A stretch of 64,000 nt of DNA from Nelumbo lutea (Eukaryota > Streptophyta > Magnoliopsida > Proteales > Nelumbonaceae), in the NCBI GenBank assembly GCA_022828595.1, contig JAKGHH010000002.1:74682383-74746382 (forward strand), in the 5' to 3' direction. A model generated the notes under the pieces. That model did not search any database. It was not told the origin of the DNA and worked only from the letters and a program-made list of their open reading frames with translations. Position 1 is the first letter of the stretch. The number at the start of each line of letters is the position of its first letter. The translations under genes were made by a program, and so were the position numbers. Positions 58,901 through 64,000 of this stretch are shown in pieces.

Positions 58901-59098
58901 GGGTTTTAGATTGCAACTCCATTAGTTCCTCATTAATCCAATCTTCTGTTTGGTCTACCTTCCCAAAACTTTCTCTCCTCCACCATTTTAATTTTCCTAA
59001 ATCATATCCCATTTGCCAATAATTTAGAAACTATCATACTAGCAGGTTGACCTCCCACCCTTTCTTCAATGTTGATGTTGTGCAATCTAACTACTCCC

Positions 59099-59764
59099 TG
59101 TTGGACGTGATCTGGCTTTCAGTAGATGGCAGACCAAGTCGATCTGTAAAAGGTGAATCAAAGAACCCCGGGTTGCTTACCCGGCGATGTCGCTCCGATG
59201 CTTAAGTCAGTATTTGGTTGCGAGCTAAGAGCTTTGAATGCAGAGAGCTAGAGAGAAGAAAAATTATGCATACCTTGCACCCTGGGGAGTGGAGCCTTTA
59301 TATAATGGAGTTCTCACGGGTTTCGTAGAGTGGTTCCAGGATCCTTGTCATGATGAGATCCGTTTTTGCATTAATTGGGGGGTAGCGCTACCAATTGATA
59401 ATGTTCATCACTTTCCCCCGAATAGGACAGGGAGATAAGGCTAGCTGTTATGCGGCGTGATCCCATGGAGTTCGGGAACCATCGGAGGGATTTTCGGTAT
59501 CACTACGTAGTGGCAGATCGGTATCCCCAAGTTGGCGTCTTTAAGTCTCGAACTGGATTGAGTACCATGGTGACTTGGCATCGATGTGTGCTTGTTGCTG
59601 TCTGGTGCCGTGGCGATCTCTTTTCGAGGTGACCTTGTCTCGAGGTAACTTTAGCTTGGGGTACCTGGGTACTCGAGGTCGTTCTGTTACGGATTGGTCA
59701 TGCTGAGCTGTCATCTATTAGTCAGGTTGCATCCACGTGTCCCCCTACTAATCACCCTTCATCA
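59099..59764 (-). repeat. 3' LTR of the second gypsy element
   Basis: About 666 bp on the plus strand from tgttggacgtgatctgg to cccttcatca. The right edge is set by the polypurine tract beside it. ctccc at 59094-59098 would be the target duplication. Confidence 0.75.
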
Positions 59765-59783
59765 ATTGCCCCCCACTCCCCGA
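59765..59783 (-). other. Polypurine tract of the second gypsy element
   Basis: The minus strand reads cggggagtggggggcaat directly before the LTR, the usual position and composition of the plus-strand primer. Confidence 0.8.
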
Positions 59784-60067
59784 GTCAGGGGTCCTAACCT
59801 GGTGCGGGGAGTTCAGGACGTGACAAGTGGATTTGGCTCGAGGACCATACCATTTTATTTGACGAATCGTTGGTCGGACCAGTTTGGTTGCTCGGCTCAA
59901 CAAAGAAAAACCCAAGTCACGTCCGGTTTCAATGCGGATGTCACAAGATTTATAAACTCCGTGGATGTAAAAAAACACGCTAAATCGATTTCAACCTCGG
60001 GGGTCACGCAACTGGTTTTCTTAGGAGCCATCAGATCACTTTGATCTCGACCATTGATTTTCAGGTA

Positions 60068-60085
60068 CAGTGGCTATAAATAGGG
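60068..60085 (+). promoter_or_regulatory. TATA-like box ahead of the antisense ORF
   Basis: ggctataaataggggg on the plus strand, about 180 bases before the Met at 60254. Placement and sequence fit a promoter for the antisense extra ORF. Not tested. Confidence 0.45.
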
Positions 60086-60253
60086 GGATCCGAGACTCAT
60101 TTTATTTGCCATAAGTTCATAAGCCTTCTGTCTGAGATCGCGTTCAAGCTCCTTAGCTCGGGTCTTCCAGTTCAGTGTTTCTTTTCAGTTCGGTCTTTTC
60201 TCCTTGGTGAGTCTTCTCTAGCTCTTCTTTTCTGATTGTCTTTTCTTCGTTAT

Positions 60254-62239
60254 GTCTAGTTTCAATAGTCTTCTAGATGAGAGGGAGAGTGGTCACTCCG
60301 TTGGGGCCGAGGTGGGTACCTCGGCTCGAGTCGTAGATCGCTCTACTGAAGAAGCCACTTTGGGACAAGAGGCAGTCTACGGTCCTTCTGAGGTAGAATA
60401 ACCTTGGGAGACGTGAGGGGTTGGTGGTCTGGCGTCCACCTCGCATCGAGGTTGGCAGCTAGATAACTTCGGCCCATCGACGATGATAGAGGATAGGCTC
60501 CAAACCCTAGTAACTCAGTAGAGGCTTCCGAGCGATCTTATTTATAGCCTTCTAGTAGGTAACTTTCCCTAGGAGAATTGTCATGATGAGATCGCAATCT
60601 TCGAAGAGTAGCTCACCGCTGGTCTTCATCTTCCACTTCACCCCCTGATCGTTGAGGTCGTTAAACTTTTCAATATTACCATTGATCAGTTACACCCAAA
60701 CTCCATCTACAACATGGTAGGCACCATCTCGCTCCTCCATGACTATAACTTGCCCCTTGATCTTGATATTTTTGCTTCCATACTTTCAATAAAAAGGAGT
60801 CCTCTTGTGTTCTACCGGAGCACAGACAGACTTACTACTTATCTCCATGTCTGGGCTACAAGCTCTTACACAAACTCCCGAAAAAGGTCCCAACTTGGAA
60901 AATGGGCTACTTTTTAGTTTGTAACACTGAGGGTTGGCCTTTCCGAACCCATTGGAGGGTGGCCATGCAGGATACCAGCATCAGGCTGGACTAGGGAAGT
61001 GCTTCAGTCCTGGGCAGAGCTCGGTCTCAAGTATGAAGACTATGTGATCGAGGACAAGCTCGTGCAAGCTGGTCTAAGTCCTGGTAGGTCATCACTTTGT
61101 GTTGCTTTTGTTTTATCTTGATGTTGTTTCTGACATTTTTCTTTTGTTGTAGCAACCATGAAACTTCCTGTGCGCGAGCTTCTTGGAAGGATGAAGGGGA
61201 AGAAGCAAGCTATTAAAAGACCTCACGTATAGTCTCTGCAAGTTGCCATTCCTGAACCCAAACAGCCTTCCACTGCGGAACCTTCAATAATCAACATGGT
61301 CGAAGAGGAGCCAAGAAGGGTCTCTCCACCCTGCGCGCCCGAGGAGGCAGTATCTTCGAAGCCCTCACCTGCGGTTGCCACCTCTTCGAGAAGCGAGGGG
61401 GCAGTTCGGAGTATCCTGACTCTGAAATATAGCCTTCTCAATAGCAAGAGCGCGGTATACGTCGAGGAAGTCACCAACTGGGTCGAGTTGTCGGTTGCTC
61501 AGCTCAGAGCTCGTGCTGCCACACACACTATGGTGGTAAGTTGTTTTTACTTATTCAATTCTATACTTGAGAGCTTTTCATGTACTAACTGATATTCTTC
61601 TCTTGGCAGGTGAACACCGCTGTGCATGCTCTGACGTACTAGTTCGAGCTGCACTTGAAGCAAGCTCTTGCAGCTGAGTCATCTTCCCGCGAAGCTCACG
61701 CCAAACTAAATCTAGCTCGGAGCGAGATCAACCAGCTAAGGAAAGATGTGCGGGCTCAGAAAGAGTTGATTACAATGCTGATGTCAGAGAAAAAAGAGCT
61801 CGAAGAGAGTGAAGCGGCCTTGAAGAGGGAGCTCATGGAACGAGAGACCATGCTCAAGAGGGAGGTTGAAAATATCGAGTCCCTTGTAAAGGAGCAGACT
61901 GAGATACTCCTCCAAGCAGTGGAGGAAGCGAAGTCGAAGGCCATCGAGGAGTATAAGACTTCGGGGGAGTTCTACAATGAGCTGATCGGGGCGGGGATGG
62001 AAGGCTACCGTAAGGGCTTCAAGCTTAGTAGGTAGCTGACCCGATGTGAGTTTCCGCAGCTTGATCTATGCTCCATCACCACTTCATGAGTCACCGACGA
62101 CATGGCTGCTGAAGTTACCGAGGACACAGACTCTCATGTGGGGAGAGATAGTGAGCTGCTAGGTGACACCGAAGAGGCCGGTGCTAACAAAAGGGTTGAC
62201 CCCCTCTTGAAGCTTCAGGCAAGAGCGAAGAGCACCTAG
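60254..62239 (+). pseudogene. Antisense extra ORF of the Tat element: gypsy-type domain plus coiled coil
   Basis: Plus-strand reading starts MSSFNSLLDERES and has stops (60401, 60527 region). Then NCHDEIAIFEE, TAGLHLPLHPLIVEVVKLF, QLHPNSIYNMVGTISLL and PLDLDIFASI match the layout of the plant 'putative gypsy type transposon' domain (PF04195-like, from memory). Introns with GT-AG ends fit at 61084-61152 and 61536-61609. After the second intron a coiled coil from 61655 (KQALAAESSSREAHAKL to GMEGYRKGFKLSR) is open for 126 codons. Tat elements are known to carry such antisense ORFs between pol and the 3' LTR; their function is unknown. Confidence 0.75.
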
Positions 62240-62862
62240 ACGAGTAGATCCTCCGAGTTATGTACCCTGAGTCTGCGAACTCATATCAATGAAATATACT
62301 TTTTGCCAAATTTTCTGTGAAATTTACTCCCCAAATGATGAACTAACTGAGTAAGGGTAGATGTATGGATCACCACGAACTGTCGAGCTACCGAGCTGGA
62401 CTACTAGTAAGGGTAACATCGTTTGATGTACACCGAGGTGCGTAACATTGTAGGGCACATAACCAACCTGTCTGCACACAGGCTACTTAGTAATGTTAGT
62501 TGACCCATAGCTGGGGTTCTACTTTTTTATTGTATACCGAAGTTGACTAGACATTTTAGGGCTTATACCTGACCTATTTGCGCCTTACGCATGAGGAGAT
62601 GAGTTGCCTATGCTGAAGAGGCGATTAGGTCTTGTCTGCCCATGTCGAGTAGGCAACTGGGTCTTATGTGGTGTCGAAGTCTTGGCCAGTTCGACACTTT
62701 AGCCCTTAGGCTCCAGGAGCGACTGTAGTCCACTCTCCTTGATTTTGCCCAGGCCGAAGAGGCAACTGAGACTTGTTTGTAGTGCCGATGTTTTTTATCA
62801 ACTAGGCACTTTAGTCCTTGGACTTCTGGGAGTGACTCGTAGTCCTTTCTCCAGTTCGACGA
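62240..62862. other. Spacer between the antisense ORF and the end of pol
   Basis: Contains a family of short repeats: tgtacaccgaggt / tgtataccgaagt, and gaagaggcaactg at several places between 62380 and 62780 (for example 62618, 62758). This is a worn tandem array of unknown role. Confidence 0.5.
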
Positions 62863-64000
62863 TCATAGGTAGTATCGCCTTAAGTTACCGATGTTCCACA
62901 CTCGAGGTACATGTTTTCCTTCTAAGGTTTCGAGCTCTTACTTACCTTCCCCGAGTACCCGTCTTATTCGGTATGGACCTTCCCAATTCGGTCCATGCTT
63001 ACCGACACCGGGCTCAGGCACCATAACTTTCCAAAGGACTAGGTCTCCGACACGGAAGTGTCGCTTCTTGACCCGGGCATTATAGTACCTAGCCACTCTT
63101 TACTTGTAGGCTACAGTCTGGATATATGCGAGGTCTCGTAGTTCTTCCACCAGGTCGAGGTTGGTACGAAGCTCATCATCGTTGGTTTCTTTGTCGTAAG
63201 CTTCCAAACGTAGCGTAGGTACCTCTATCTCAGTTGGGATTACCACCTCCATGCCACAGGTGAGGTTAAAGGGGGTTTCACTCGTGACAGTCTTAACGGT
63301 GGTGCTATGGGCCCGTAATACATTAGGCAGCTCATCTACCCACAGTCCCTTAGATCGGGCTAAGCAGACCTTTAGTCCACGAGGTATGACTTTGTTCGTG
63401 ACTTCTGCCTGCCTGTTCGCTTGAGGGTGTGTTACTGAAGTAAAGTTCTGTTGTATCCCCATATCGATGCAGCAACTCTAGAACTTGATGTCCTTGAATT
63501 ACTTTCCGTTTTCAGAGATAAGCACCCAACGTAGCCCGAAGTGGCATACTATATTCCTCCAAAAGAAATTTTGTATACTTCGAGCTGTGATTGTTGCTAG
63601 GGGTTCCACCTCCACCCACTTCGTGAAGTAATCCACCGCTACCACTAGGAATCTCCTCTATCCTATCATTGGCGGGAATAGAACAAGGATGTTGATCCCC
63701 CACAGCGCAAAGGGTCACGAACTAGTGAGATACTTGAGGTTGGCAGCAGGTCGGTGGTGGACGTTGGCGTGCCTTTGACGCTTGTCACACTTCTTGACGA
63801 GTTCGAGAGCGTCTGCCTTCATCATGGGCCAATAGTACCCTTGTTGAAACACTTTCTGGGCAAGAGCCCTACCCCCTAAGTGATCGCCACACAAGCCTTC
63901 ATTAGTGTCACAGAGAACGAGCTCGGCCTCAGAGGGTCGCAAGTAGGGGAGCGTGAAAAACCTCCGGTACAACTGTCTGTCTATGATGACATACTTTGCT
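62863..64000 (-). pseudogene. Integrase of the second gypsy element, partial and broken
   Basis: Minus strand from the window edge: zinc-binding region NEGLCGDHLGGRALAQKV and KKCDKRQRHAN, in which the usual first His is Asn and one Cys is Arg, so two of four zinc ligands are lost. The core keeps VDYFTKWVEVEPLATI, then SENGK with a stop (Glu in place of the second catalytic Asp) and QANRQAEVTNK with the Glu. The C-terminal part reads FRVGDLVLWKV and GPNWEGPYRI (GPY/F domain), a stop after GEGK, and ends NLRRYYL with TGA at 62863. Confidence 0.85.

Larger units (their letters stand above)
59099..64000 (-). mobile_element. Second Ty3/gypsy Tat-like element, 3' half
   Basis: On the minus strand integrase runs in from the right edge, pol ends at 62863, and a 600-base spacer, an antisense extra ORF, a polypurine tract and the 3' LTR follow. 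Ends: TG at 59099 and CA at 59763-59764. The other LTR and the second target duplication lie beyond the window. Same lineage as the element at 1-5661 by integrase similarity, but with a different LTR. Confidence 0.9.

Noticed and set aside
61223..61477. Minus-strand open frame opposite the antisense ORF
   Set aside because: It is the shadow of the plus-strand reading, which has the domain, introns and coiled coil.

Overview
The window is nuclear DNA of a flowering plant and is almost entirely made of transposable elements. The evidence is GT-AG introns, a single intact multi-exon plant gene of the BED-finger/hAT class, plant-type LTR retrotransposons with initiator-Met tRNA primer sites, L1-like LINEs with a zf-RVT and RNase H tail, and many hAT-type MITEs with 8-bp target duplications. 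No bacterial or organellar genes, tRNA, rRNA or CRISPR were seen. The species cannot be named from the sequence.

Layout. 1-5661: a decayed Ty3/gypsy (Tat-like) element on the minus strand, cut by the window edge, with its 5' LTR at 5051-5661. 5662-13150: AT-rich intergenic DNA holding several hAT MITEs (two families with perfect or near-perfect 8-bp target duplications, one nested pair), a foldback hairpin and a (TA)n tract. About 13150-13640: a CT-rich stretch with a possible 5' untranslated exon. 15893-21452: Copia element 1 (minus), complete with a perfect 5-bp target duplication. 22794-25690: two LINE fragments in opposite orientation, the first bracketed by an identical 124-bp direct repeat. 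26037-31499: Copia element 2 (plus), heavily mutated, with unusual TG...GA LTR ends. 31910-34850: LINE ORF1 remains with local tandem duplications. 39413-47596: a hAT DNA transposon with a ruined transposase, itself split by Copia element 3 (41877-47302, plus). 48140-51546: the one intact host gene. 53065-58900: a LINE on the minus strand interrupted by a hAT MITE and by a block of tandem repeats that carries a 1,031-bp Mutator-type foldback element. 59099-64000: the 3' half of a second Tat-like gypsy element (minus) with an extra spliced ORF on the opposite strand.

The host gene encodes about 901 residues: two tandem BED zinc fingers, a DUF659/hAT transposase-like core and a C-terminal hAT dimerisation domain, in six coding exons with clean splice sites. 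It looks like a domesticated transposase-derived DNA-binding protein, because its frame is open while every neighbouring element is broken. If the CT-rich stretch near 13.2 kb is its first exon, its first intron is about 35 kb and contains most of the elements in the window.

The nesting gives a relative order of events: hAT insertion before Copia 3; an older MITE-like repeat before Copia 2; an old LINE, then tandem repeats, then the Mutator-type element. The two LTRs of Copia 1 and Copia 3 each differ by about 2.4 percent by eye and those of Copia 2 by nearly 5 percent, so Copia 2 is the oldest of the three.
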